64,000 nt of DNA from Trichostrongylus colubriformis (lineage: Eukaryota > Nematoda > Chromadorea > Rhabditida > Trichostrongylidae). Under the pieces are notes generated by a model. That model was not told where the DNA came from. It saw only the letters and a list, made by a program, of their open reading frames with translations, and searched no databases. How positions within the stretch are numbered: position 1 is the first letter of the stretch; each line of letters begins with the position of its first letter. Both the position numbers and the translations under genes were made by a program. Positions 23,701 to 31,700 of this stretch are shown one piece after another. The stretch covers positions 11,099,992-11,163,991 of the forward strand of contig OZ022261.1 in NCBI GenBank assembly GCA_963978905.1, written 5' to 3'.

Positions 23701-26700
23701 CCCTTCAAGTGACTCATTCACCACGGACTTCCTCCCTGATGACCCAGCCGTTGCCCGTCATCCGTTTGCATTCTTGCCATCTTCGTAGAAATGCAGACCA
23801 GAGACTTCGAGTCTTCCCACAGCTCTTCCGAACCCCCCCCCCCCGACCTACAAAGGGGATGGCGGAAATGGGTTGCAGGCCACAATATGAACTTAGTCAT
23901 TCCGCAATAGCGCCTTATCTGAGCTGATTCCGTAATGAAGTGAGCGCGCTGGAAGGGAGTCGCTGCCGTGCACGCAGCGATTTTGACCTAACTCAAGTAT
24001 CCTGACCTGAAGGCGCAACCGCCACCTCAACGTCGACATTCCAGTGGAGCCGTCCATTCGATGAAGGCCGAATGGGCCTGTAAATTTACTTCTGACGTGT
24101 GAATGGCAACTTTTTGTTGTCCATTGTTTTTGTTGTGCAGAAAGTTAATTATCGAATGACGGATTTCGGAGGAATTCAAGGTTCCCTGAGCTATATAATT
24201 ACAAAACCCCTCCAGCATGTTATTTGGTGCTCCTCCGTCGTATAAGTGAGCATGTGTAAGGACGCGTTCATACTTTGCAATGCCGGCGGCAGGGCGTGGC
24301 TACGTGTCCCTACGTCTCAACCTGTACCATTCTGTCTCGTTGCTTCGCCTCTGCCCCTCTCTCTGCCACTCTGCCTCACTGCCTGTGAACGCAGCCCTGC
24401 CAGCGCAAAGTACGAGCGCTGTCTAATCCAACTGAGCTCAATGTAAATGCTATTGAAGAAAGAGTTGTTTTTTTTTTTTCAGGTAAGCTGGACACTTCAA
24501 AAGTGCTCCTGTCATATGAAAAGGAATCTTCCGAAAGCAATGGATCCGTAAGAGACTTACTCGCTACGAAGCACGTGCGCACAGGGCTACTTTTAGGTTG
24601 ATTTTATGATATTCGTTGGACTGTTATTTGTTGGACTGTGAGAATCTCCCGAGAAGAACGCCTCGAGATGTACAAAGAATCTTTTAGGAGTCATTGCCTT
24701 ACAAGCCACAACGTCAATATGGCCAGTGGTATACTACTCAACAGATTTTCTGATTAGAGAGAATATTAATCCTGAGATCGCTGAGCTTACGTCCACTGTT
24801 ATGCTTTTTGTGAGGTTGGCCGCCTATTCATTTCGCTTAACGACACCGAGAGGAGAAAATCCGGCAGATTGTGGAATATGAAAGTAGGGGTGTCAGCAGT
24901 GTAACAATAGAGAAAGAAGGAAATAAAACGGCAAAAACCTCGAGAAGTGAGGAACCAAACTAACCCCCTCTTCCGCTCCCCCCCCCCCTGCCTTACCAGC
25001 CAGGGGTAGAGCGCAGACGGGCAAGAGGCAAAATCAGCGGGCTGCGAACGTTGTGCCGCCCTCGCCGGCAACTTGCCTGCCACTGATGCACATCTATTTT
25101 CTACCAGACTTGTGTGGTGAGGTCCTAACCTCTCACTGCAATCCCATACTGTGTCTTATAAAGTTTGCAGCGACTCCAATAATTAAGTGCTTGTAAATTC
25201 AGTGTTTATTAAATGTGTGGTTTTTGAAGAGTAAAACTCAAATCAGTCATAGAGTTTTACTTATCCCCTCCCCCTCCCCCTTGAACCCTTAAAATCCTCT
25301 TGAGATCACATTCTGCTTTCGCTGGGAAAAATGGTCAAGCTGGATCGTCGTGTGGGAGCGCATAAAAAACGGTTCTCGCCACGCCCCGGTCTAGAAAGGG
25401 GCGAAAGAGGACACGCCTCCAACACTCTCCGACCAATGGCGATCCAGCTCTACTACTTCTTCTGGCGAACTCACAATGGGTAGGCCTACATCCACGCCCA
25501 AGGCCGCCGTGGCTCGCAGTGGCCACGGGGCGGGGTCAATTCAAATCTATGTTGCTACTTGTTGCAGGTACTTGTTGCTCGCGGTAGCCCATTTTGCGTG
25601 GTGCGGTGTCTCAGTTTGAGTGCCTTGGCTTACAATCCGCAGAAGGTTCCTCCGAATTATCAGTAATTTTTTTCAGCTGCATATCAACAGTTATGGGTAT
25701 GGTAGCCGTTGAACGCTGTCCACGGCGTCATCTGCTGCTTTCTTGCGGCTTTGCAAATATGTCGGCTCTTTCACTTTTTGTTCTCAGTTCACAGCTTCAC
25801 AATATATGGGATTTGTGCAAGTACGGTTGTATAGCAGCCGTCGTTTTGCATGGTGTCACTTACAGGTCTGACGCTTACCTTATGGATATCGTAAAAAATG
25901 CTTCAAAGTTGTTCGTTCAGCTTCGCCTTGGGTCCGATATCGTGGTTCATCACTGCGGAACTGGTACCGTTGCAGTTCCGAGCGTTGTGTCAGTCCTTAG
26001 CGCTCTCGTGCAATCAAGCCATAGCTTTCGTCCTCTGCTTCATTACTCTACCGCTCTATGATAAAGTTGGTACGTTCATTCTTCACTTTTGCGTTTAACA
26101 CTTGGTTAACTGGTACAGTGAGTCGATCTCGTGCTGAAAAATAGGATACCTCCACAACTTTAATTCCGTATGAGGCGTACAGTTCCATTGTTTCATGGGT
26201 AAACGTGCACCCTGTTTTGTTTAACCCAAAGCTCGAGCCGCTTTGAAATTCTCTTTGTTTCGTTTTCAGCTATCATTTTTCAAAATTAGCGTTTTACCGG
26301 TTTGTTCCTGGGCTTCATCTGAACCGACGGCGAAAAAAGATTCCATCTCCTAAATCATTTTCATGGGATTCTATTTTTGAATTACTTTCATCAACTAGAT
26401 TCTAACTCAAATTTGTTTTATTATGCAGATCCTTGCTTCGGTTATTGTTCGTGCCGTGTTTAAGACGTAGCTAAAGACTTCGAAATTGTTCGATAAATTT
26501 TTGATTAAGAAATGATTGGAAGACTTCAAAACCGCACATGCTTGTCATGTAGAGGCACTGGGGGCACACCTCGCGGTAACGCACCTTCAGAGGAATCGCG
26601 CACCGATAAAAGAGTTTCTTTGACCCATATATTTACGTTGCATTGGCTTACTAAGGGCTGCATACAAGGTTTCACGCCAATAAGTGAGAAGGGCTAAGTT

Positions 26701-27466
26701 ACAGCTCCTCCAGTCGCGGATCACGAGGCGGAGCGTCCGAGCGGGTGCGGACGCTAAAGAGCTGAAAAGCAAAAGCGCGATCGTAAACGCAGAGGGGGAA
26801 CAGAAAGCGACGTAAACAGTTTCACTCTACGTCTCCGACCGCGGCGGACGACGGGGCGGGGCACCCATTTGGACGCTACCTTGAGGAACTGTATCTTAAC
26901 CGGATTCTCATTTTTTCGCGTGAAACTTTGCATTCGGCCCTTATTAGCAAATACAACATAAACATATGAGTAATAGAGAAACTCATTTTTCCGTGCACGA
27001 CCCTCGCCTTTGACTTGGATAGGTCTATGGCTTTCCTCATAGAACTCATCATTCACTGTTGATCTGATAACATTTAATCATCTCTGACATTTTAACTGTG
27101 TATCCGTGAGTATTTCTTGCTAAAACCACAACCAAGATGGTAACTGACTTCATTCGGCTAACGATTCGGCCTTGTCGCCTTTGTTAATGCCTGGAAAGTC
27201 GAAAATGTGTTCCTGTACATGTCGTAATATGAACTGCTGCGATCTGGTGGAATATCACTGCATTATTGAGGGCAGAGCTATAACGATATTTTCAAGGGTC
27301 CCTTATCCTTCTACCGTTGTTCGTCATTCCCGGCTTGATGGCAATGTTCTATCTTCTGTGCTATCTACCGGAAACTCGTTCAAGGAGTATCGATGAAGTG
27401 ATACAAGAGCTCAAAGGAGGAGACAAACATTTCATGGAGCTGGAACCACGATCGACTCAGTCTTGA
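5759..27466 (+). CDS. SLC2/GLUT-like sugar transporter (MFS), 11 exons, 479 aa
   Basis: Exons: 5759-5827, 7711-7817, 7905-7990, 18867-19021, 22445-22575, 22655-22785, 24483-24596, 24688-24814, 25677-25865, 25909-26069, 27297-27466. All introns are GT-AG and the phases agree; 1440 nt give 479 residues, the usual GLUT length. Predicted role: a 12-helix plasma-membrane facilitator for hexose or a similar solute. Family motifs in order: ADHIGRKW (residues 81-88), ESAPTALRG (140-148), FPDSPR (199-204), VVYYST (279-284), VERCPRR, GPISWFITAEL and LPETRSRS (near 448). Odd points: the helix-7 QQLSGIN sugar-contact motif is replaced by LQATTSIW, and the usual GRR after helix 8 reads PRR, so the substrate may not be glucose. 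Introns 1, 3 and 4 are swollen by transposons (intron 3 is 10,876 bp); intron 9 is only 43 bp. Exon joins are my inference; the family call is firm. Confidence 0.85.
6556..7447 (-). mobile_element. Mariner element with internal deletion, copy 1 (892 bp)
   Basis: Terminal inverted repeats: TTAGGTTGTTCCGAAAGTCT at 6556 and the complement of TTAGGTTGTTCCAAAAGTTT at 7447. Both ends are flanked by TA. It is shorter than the roughly 1.3 kb of intact mariners. The only coding sequence is a broken transposase on the minus strand. Mariners with a similar first word (TTAGGTTG) are known in animals; a relation to hookworm mariners is a guess. Confidence 0.85.
6570..7354 (-). pseudogene. Mariner transposase, frameshifted and internally deleted
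   Basis: The minus-strand frame from 7354 gives a mariner helix-turn-helix (LGKGCVSYVTVRRW, then EIDMKDKPR). Straight after KPR comes WDAKGKLLHEVLYKARQ, so the segment carrying the first catalytic Asp is missing. Further motifs (a HDNARPH-like NDDARSHF, and the last-Asp region) lie in other frames, so there are several frameshifts. It cannot make active transposase. The second copy at 20971 has the same join. Confidence 0.75.
10140..10490 (+). repeat. 5' LTR of the BEL element
   Basis: Matches 17372-17732 almost base for base; relative to it, 12 bp after TTTCGTTGC are missing. It holds a G-run and a TATA box (10289-10295). Frames through it (10093-10275, 10187-10567) are not genes. The exact outer base is uncertain by one or two. 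Confidence 0.85.
10289..10295 (+). promoter_or_regulatory. LTR TATA box (TATAAAA)
   Basis: TATAAAA directly after a run of Gs, at the same place in both LTRs (10289-10295 and 17531-17537). The expected core promoter of the retrotransposon transcript. Confidence 0.6.
10490..10503 (+). promoter_or_regulatory. Putative tRNA primer-binding site
   Basis: TGGTGCATCGGTC directly follows the 5' LTR and starts with TGG, the complement of a tRNA CCA end. Which tRNA it matches was not determined. Confidence 0.4.
10545..10690 (+). repeat. GAACGCATAAG / ACGCATAAGTTTTC degenerate repeats in the BEL leader
   Basis: At least six copies of a CGCATAAG-like word, several followed by TTTTC or TTTTTC, lie between the LTR and the gag start. 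Possibly part of RNA packaging or leader structure; no function can be read from sequence alone. Confidence 0.5.
10700..11836 (+). CDS. gag: BEL/Pao Gag, DUF1759 type, 378 aa
   Basis: The first ATG after the leader opens a 378-residue frame. The N-terminal 150 residues are polar and helical. From about residue 150 comes the DUF1759 Gag core (LPTIPIPTFGGKIWEFDNFW, later LQGEARELVRRYPV, then LLKRKYGN). The C-terminus runs out at a stop inside a region that should lead into zinc knuckles and the protease, which are absent here. The last 95 nt overlap the pol frame, which is shifted by +1. Expected to form the retrotransposon particle shell. Confidence 0.85.
   Translation: MSNDSTPMVLRSQKGLLTRYCNNLNEIIANCEKDPTLSTPSTSSPSDTFERITSFVYELQATARLLSGHMTTFATTVDSLSDSLTPEQRKQAEEYMEKTHSAIDRADRLAIKLEARRISIQETSHNSRPPTQRTQGQGVGQHEVNAPRLPTIPIPTFGGKIWEFDNFWTLFRENVDNQNSLTNLQKFNYLLTALQGEARELVRRYPVTEDNYSLAIDLLKRKYGNNADLVRVLQRRLDDARSDNHSTQGQRKLLESLMPLVMQLRRLGVNLDGSYNTQKVLGKFSARIQRKVLEDITIRDISEDAWKMQDLMDALDAYTMTQERIDSMMDSEANRELGHGDTSRYARRGDVHFWDEGTQSRTVCRDGNRTMGQPRSET
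11742..15194 (+). pseudogene. pol: BEL/Pao Pol: part-protease, RT, RNase H, integrase (1150 aa, damaged)
   Basis: Order of domains: the C-terminal half of a DUF1758 protease (from about 11820, active-site half missing), then RT (IVFDASSHF; catalytic TSDVEKAF; YVDN), RNase H (FADASAIAM, MEMNAIT, FSDSQIALSW, GDNPADAGTRG) and integrase (H-H-C-C zinc motif near 14310-14430; GIDFFDL, SDNAPTF and GGFYERL for the DDE triad). Between YVDN and SIYDPFGW the spacing is far too short, so a piece of RT connection is missing near 13035. An in-frame TGA at 15192-15194 cuts off the integrase C-terminus. I regard this copy as inactive although the frame is long. Confidence 0.85.
15195..15650 (+). pseudogene. 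pol: Pol C-terminal part (DUF5641-like integrase tail) beyond the in-frame stop
   Basis: In the same frame as pol and directly after the TGA, the sequence continues WQNHYLTSLRE, then VGTVVLLCDP and WKMARI, the conserved DUF5641 tail of BEL integrases. It ends at a TAA at 15648-15650. The upstream stop is the only break between it and pol. Confidence 0.75.
15660..15822 (+). repeat. Tandem ~25-bp repeat ACACGCCTCCAACACGCCTAC inside the BEL element
   Basis: About six imperfect units of an ACACGCCTCyAACACGCCTACTCA-like sequence lie directly after pol and before the extra coding sequence. Every unit contains two ACGCC words. Not coding in a conserved frame. Confidence 0.75.
15976..16281 (+). CDS. 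BEL 3' ORF, first part (101 aa, basic)
   Basis: A compact 101-residue, arginine/lysine-rich frame (RHKYRRLLRAIPRLPKPKH near the start) ending at a TAG. The next frame begins with an ATG two codons later in the same reading frame, so the two may be one ORF split by a stop. I do not recognise a domain. Its position after integrase is where env-like or accessory genes sit in some LTR elements, but there is no signal peptide or membrane segment. Confidence 0.5.
   Translation: MMDGTDREIRHKYRRLLRAIPRLPKPKHLYKKIVQTCRRSHAAAIRMTTLVTRIKNLCNSQKGWKDRLAELQIVETLRDKAALEFTLIRTELRTLFAIPPL
16288..17283 (+). CDS. BEL 3' ORF, second part: coiled coil plus zinc knuckles (331 aa)
   Basis: Residues about 1-110 and 140-220 are charged, E/K-rich and predicted helical or coiled coil. 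Residues about 230-290 carry a zinc knuckle CAFCNKIGDHFSDSC (CX2CX5HX4C), then a second Cys/His group beginning CHMCL, then CASC. In BEL elements this knuckle pair normally lies between Gag core and protease; here Gag and Pol lack it and it sits after integrase. It could be a displaced Gag nucleocapsid or a chaperone-like accessory protein. Same frame as the 101-aa ORF upstream. Confidence 0.6.
   Translation: MEFISEANWKAMMSQPQYVEEDHSILMDQSTIEAVIEDQLQILNEQQSLLNDYRETLQREEHAEKEQFQSKVISLFDQVQDTLEKGLEEATKITHDIVRNALKEMTKTTTTLIHETTQTDSVASLATDAGSRKRHLTENGEKDDDEAEKIKENAEYMEEIEEMETGDEKHLSSHNNEENTKREEAIYDIWEEIEHVEREIDDCEATINELDVLTICRSRDFQKGVIRNELESGMRCAFCNKIGDHFSDSCATHPSVKDRLYIVRQESRCHMCLQIAGGLHYCRKSEPPASTAGDMGTIRHCASCPKGATRSDVAWLKPRKEGATRKGGWKT
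17372..17732 (+). repeat. 3' LTR of the BEL element
   Basis: Same sequence as 10140-10490 with 12 extra bases near 17390 and small changes. Followed directly by the rest of the foldback arm (CCAAACCTCATAA). The frame 17444-17758 is a by-product. Confidence 0.85.
18023..18590. repeat. MITE family B (CAGGGGGTGCCAAAAAAAGTAA ends), truncated copy
   Basis: The left end CAGGAGGCGCCAAAAAAGTAAT is followed by sequence that is the reverse complement of the right half of the element at 45349-46225 (for example AACAAAATGTGTCACC and GGTCCATTCACTCTGGGTACC). The other end is not found. Lies in intron 3 of the transporter, just after the BEL nest. Confidence 0.65.
19083..19215 (+). repeat. SINE-like repeat, copy 1
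   Basis: Shares ACTCCCACTCSCATG, then CAGGCCAAYCA, and AAGTCAYTGTAYWTA with 49370-49545. That copy has an RNA polymerase III B-box-like GATCGAATC; here the matching site is degraded. Lies directly after transporter exon 4. Confidence 0.4.
19553..20933. mobile_element. Mariner-ended foldback element F2, intact, 1381 bp
   Basis: Ends TTGGGTTGGGGAATAAGTCC (19553) and its complement (20933), both flanked by TA. The left arm (19553 to about 20243) and right arm (about 20246-20933) are inverted copies over their full 690 bp, meeting at TCGACGAAATCG near 20220-20275. Each arm holds four small hairpins of the form ATAGAGCT-N5-GCTCTA: about 19643, 19815, 19983 and 20132, with mirror images at about 20332, 20479, 20647 and 20820. 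A TIR-like word recurs inside at about 20046-20075. No transposase. It lies in transporter intron 4. Confidence 0.85.
20971..21877 (-). mobile_element. Mariner element with internal deletion, copy 2 (907 bp)
   Basis: Ends TTAGGTTGTCCCAAAAGTCT (20971) and the complement of TAAGGTTGTCCCAAAAGTCT (21877). Closely related to the copy at 6556, with the same internal deletion, so both derive from one already deleted master copy. It also carries an inverted duplication near 21557-21668. Lies in transporter intron 4. Confidence 0.8.
21093..21761 (-). pseudogene. Mariner transposase remnant, copy 2
   Basis: Minus-strand frames carry AALGKGCVSYGTVRRW, then GEIDMEDKPR, a HDNARPH-like HDDARSHF and HPPYSPVIDPSDYH, in different frames. 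The first catalytic Asp segment is missing after KPR. An inverted copy of the helix-turn-helix segment interrupts the gene. Confidence 0.75.
21899..22066. repeat. Harbinger-type MITE (GGCCGCGTTCATACTTTGCG ends), copy 1
   Basis: Inverted ends GGCTGCGTTTATACTTTGCG and CGCAAAGTATGAACGCGGCC, flanked by TTA on both sides (21896-21898 and 22067-22069). A 3-bp TTA/TAA target duplication is typical of PIF/Harbinger elements. 168 bp, non-coding, intron 4 of the transporter. Confidence 0.75.
23099..23353. repeat. MITE family E (GTGTGTACCCTTATGTCAGG ends), copy 1
   Basis: Left end GTGTGTGCACTTGTGACGGAA and right end TTCCGTCATAAGTGCAC are inverted; the GC-rich centre carries GGCGAGCGGC. Located in intron 6 of the transporter. 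Related copies: 30697, 37386, 41438, 50431, 54824, 58515. Confidence 0.6.
24260..24423. repeat. Harbinger-type MITE, copy 2
   Basis: Flanked by TAA on both sides (24257-24259 and 24424-24426). Ends GACGCGTTCATACTTTGC and GCGCAAAGTACGAGCGC; the interior matches the copy at 21899 (GGCGGCAGGGCGTGGCT). Confidence 0.7.
24836..25090. repeat. Repeat family D, copy 2 (inverted)
   Basis: Reverse-oriented relative to 5000-5407: begins ACGACACCGAGAGGAG, then GGCAGATTGTGGAATATGAAA, then GCGAACGTTGTGCCGCC. It begins about 20 bp after transporter exon 8 and leaves the acceptor of exon 9 free. Confidence 0.55.
26588..27008. repeat. MITE family A, copy 3 (diverged)
   Basis: Ends AGAGGAATCGCGCACCG and CCGTGCACGACCCTCG; the inner words CCATATATTTACGTTGCA and TTTTTCGCGTGAAACTTTGCAT match the family. 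Lies in intron 10 of the transporter. Confidence 0.65.
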
Positions 27467-28759
27467 GTATGGGTTTGCCCCCTAACTTCTAAAATCAATT
27501 CAATTTGAGTTTTGAGTACTGTAGCTCATGTATGAAGTATCCTTTACTTCATCATTCCCTACAATACTCTAGCTCCCTTCTCAACCCTTCTTTTTATGGC
27601 TTTTCATGACAAGTGTCGAAAAACACTTTCATTTCAAATCATTGATCATAATGGAGGTAAATTTTCATCTCCACTATTGTCGCCTAATAAGTGTCGAATG
27701 AGTTATTCCTACATAGTTCTTCCAACGGGGAGATGGGGTTGCGCGACCCAAGTCATCAAGCTATCTAGCTAGTTTCGCCCTTTCAGCAAATCCCTCCCCA
27801 TCTTGCCGTAGTTTAATCGTGACTACTGATTCCAGTTATTCAGATAAGGTGACGCCAACTAGTTACTCAGTTATGGTAACAATGACTAATGCTGTAAGTG
27901 AGACCTCAATATCTTCCCTTACTATATCTCAGGTCACTCTCAAGCAGACCTCCTTTGAAAGACCCTTAAGGGCATAAAACCTAAGAGACATCTCCGCAGG
28001 AAAAATCCACGAATACGGGTAGCTAGTTAACCCCGCTGATGCAAGGATATCGAATTTGCTGTCATTATCTGTTTTTGCTCATGTGCATGAAGAGAATGAA
28101 GATTTGCTATACTCTGGTTTCACATCCAACCAATTGAAGATCAACTATTTGAAGACTCACCGAAGTTCGTAAGTTAAATTAAGTATGTGGGCTCTAAGCA
28201 TTAGGGACTTTCCTCGCTGTGTTTTTCCAATTGGAAGTTTTCAATTTCAAATCGTAAAAGCATATTGATTCGTACATTAGGGGGTCCGATAGTCTTGATA
28301 GGGCTCAATAATTCCAGCGCTGCTGAAACTCTAAGGCCTCTTCCAGACTTTGCAAGGAACTCACCTCTCTTAAGAAAAGCAATGTGCCGCAACGCTACCC
28401 AGCTATCAACACTCTCAACAACCTATCGCCGGGCTTAGGTTACGGGGGTGTCCAACTATTCACAGCGTCACAGCGAGAAGCCCGCGTTCTCGCAGAGTCT
28501 GAACGCGGCCTAGATTGAAGTCGAATAAAGAATTTATCGTGACCAAATCTTCACCATGCCTCTATTGCAGTAACGGTACTTTTCAATAGACCTGATTTTG
28601 AAAGTGAGGTACAAGGATGGGAGTCTACTTTTGGGATACCCACCAAGGTTCCTCCTTGCAACGTGGAGATTCTATAGCATTCGAAGGTCATCTACGAAGA
28701 CCACTAGTTAGTGAGATGGTGTAAATATTTATATTGGTTGTACAATGAATGTGGAAAAA
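27467..28759. other. Region between the 3' ends of the transporter and the carboxypeptidase genes
   Basis: The two genes converge here. No convincing ORF is present. A Harbinger-type right end (TCTGAACGCGGCCTA near 28510) is visible without a clear partner. No exact AATAAA was found close to either stop codon. Confidence 0.4.
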
Positions 28760-31700
28760 TCAACAAACAGTAAAAGGCGAGACGAGAAATGAAAAACTAA
28801 TAACGGCAATTGGCAGAATGACATCAACAATGGAATGAGCATGCATACTTATCAAGACGTTTCTATCACTTGAAAGTCGTGTTAGTTCAACGTGGAGATT
28901 TGGTGATCGATTCTCTAAGGAGACTATCACGTTGACGGTGAATGGAGCATACGCCGGGTGATCGAAGGTCACCTAAAAAATCGTTCGGGATGTACAAAGT
29001 TACTGGGCTATTTACACTTTGTTTTATATTCAATTATGATGTTCCGGGCCACATTCACAAGATAATGAAAGGCAATTCCCGTCGCAAGGAGGGGTTCAGT
29101 TGGATAGACCTTGGTAGGAGAGTTTTTGTGTTCACGCCACGCCCCTCAACCTGAGAAGGGCGTGGCGTGGCGACGACCCCTCCCAGTGATGATTCAGCTT
29201 GATCTGTCACTCCGGCAAGCGGCAAGTGGACATTGGCTCGCATATTGTTCGGGCCGCCACCCACAGCCTCCCCAGGTGGCGAGGAAAATACACGCCTCAC
29301 TACGACCCTCCCCCCCCCCCTCTACAGGGACCAAATACGACCACCTCCCTTTTTATGACTTCCACAATACCTGTAACGCTTGCCGGATTGTATAGTTGCA
29401 ATGTGTTTTATTGTTACGTAATCCTACCTGAAATTAATATTTATCTCACATATCCTCACACGAGTTCGCTATGAAATACCCTTTGCTACCGCTGTGAAAT
29501 ACCCTTTGCTTCTCATTCGCTCATTGAAAGTTTAGATTTCAGTGCTCATATTTGGTCTGTACAGTTACGACCCCCCCCCTCTCCTCCCCGCTGTCGAGGA
29601 ATCCTCGATTTTCGGAGTGCCTGCCGCCACCTTTCGTACGATTGGGGCTTTTCACTTCAGCAAAGATTTTTCTCAACCCTACTCTCGCACGTAAGTGCTG
29701 AGAAGGTACTCAAGCATGTTGAGATATAGGGTGCATTACATTGCTGCTGCGGTCGGCTGCTTCGGCAGTTCGTATTTTGTGAAGCTACTCTGAGAAAATA
29801 CAAGTAGTATATAATAACTTTGACTACTTTGAGATAATATGAGTAAGTTGAAAGTGTTAGGTCGGACAAAAAGTCCCCGACGTTTTTCACTCTTTTCAAA
29901 TGCTTCACCTTGACTTTCCAGCGCTAAATCTTGAGAATAGATTGTTCCAGATTGTTTGGGATATTATTTTGCAGAAAGAAACCTTGTCTCCCATCCACAC
30001 ATAAGGTCTGAAGACGACATCCAGAAGGCGCGCTATTCCAACTTTTTTTCATGACATAGAAAAGCAAGTTTTGGGTGGTGGCATAAGATGCTTCAGAATT
30101 TGTAGGAAATACGTTGCAGTTAATTGGGGATATAGCGATCAATTTTGGGAAGGAATTTGCCAGCAGTGAATAACAGGATGGTGGCCTTAAACTTTTACGT
30201 CAAGAGAGACAGGTCAAAAATGATGCATACTTTGGTCACTTTTACATGGCCTATCGTAAGCGCAAAATATCAGAATTCTGCGAGCGAGTGCTTTACCCAG
30301 CAGTGCGACCTTTCAGTAAGAAATCGATCAAAGTTCACCGGAAATACGCCCTCCTCCGTTGAACAGGTAAGACTCCAGAGTTTCCCACGGTGACGACAAA
30401 ATCCCCACATCCGAAAATGAGCCATCCAAAAACTGCACAACAAGGTGCGGAAATTCTGTTTCATTCCCTGTGTATATAGGATGTCTCCAACACGGATAAC
30501 TCTTTTTTGGCACTCCGAAGCATCAATCGGAAGAAATATGGTTTCAAGAAGGGAGGAATGTTAAAATTGCCTTTCAACAGTTTACAGCTTTCGAGGAAAG
30601 GAGTTTTTGAATAAAAATGGATCTGCACTGTAATGGTGAAGAAAAGTGTGCTGAATCTCATGGTTTTTGTTTCTTTACAATCGATTGCGTTTCAGCGAAA
30701 TGGGTTGTACCCTTATGCCAGGATATCGCACAGCGGCGTTTCGCAAGCGAAGTGATGCAGACCAGCTAAAGGCGCAATGTTGTTGGGTCCCAGAGCGATT
30801 ACGAGTCATCTACGTATCGTGCAGCATTACCGTGGAATCGTTCTAAGAACCAACTATAGCGGTGCGCATTGCTCGCACACACCGCGTCGCATGCCGCTCG
30901 TCGTGATGCGAAATCCTGTCATAAGGATACACACCCGAGCGGAATTGTGATTTGCCCAAGTTAGACAATGCAGAACAGCGGATAGTTCTTGACCGACCTA
31001 ATGATTACGAACCAGTGTAGTGTTTTAAAGAACAACCCAACTAGAACAGTTCAGGTATCGCGAATAAATTGACTCCCCTCACATATGGTCACTTGAAGGA
31101 CTGCTTAATGGCTCACCTGATACTGCCCAATATTGACAGGTCGCCAAAATTCACCGTTCGAATATGTGGTTACAATTTTCATCTGGTCATCAATGCTGAC
31201 TGTAACGTTCAGCAATCCTTGACCAGTCTCAGCATCTACTACTCTGCCATGAATCGCGCTGAAATCATATTCGAATTATATCACAAGCAGAGAAGGAAGA
31301 TCAATTTTAGAAAAAAAACAAAGTCAGTTGAAATCGAGTATTACGGAGGATTCACTGCACCTTGCAGACTCGCCCTCGCAGACCGTAGTTGTATATAACA
31401 CCTTATGAAAAGTTCAAAGACATGGCTCAGCTGCTGTTCAATCCCAATCACAGTGATCCGTAAAATATAAAAGGAGTAGAATGATTTGATGATGCATTTT
31501 GCATGCATTCATTCTATTTCCTGTGCTATGTATCATACTTTTACTCACATAATTCATTATGAAAAATGTAAAAAAAAACATTTTAAAATGTTAAAGGTTT
31601 TCTTGGTTTTGTCCTCGAATAGAAATCCAGCTATGCGTTTCAGTAGAGTGTTGTGCTGGTATTCCAAAGATATTCGCATAGAATCTAGAAAACAAAGTAG

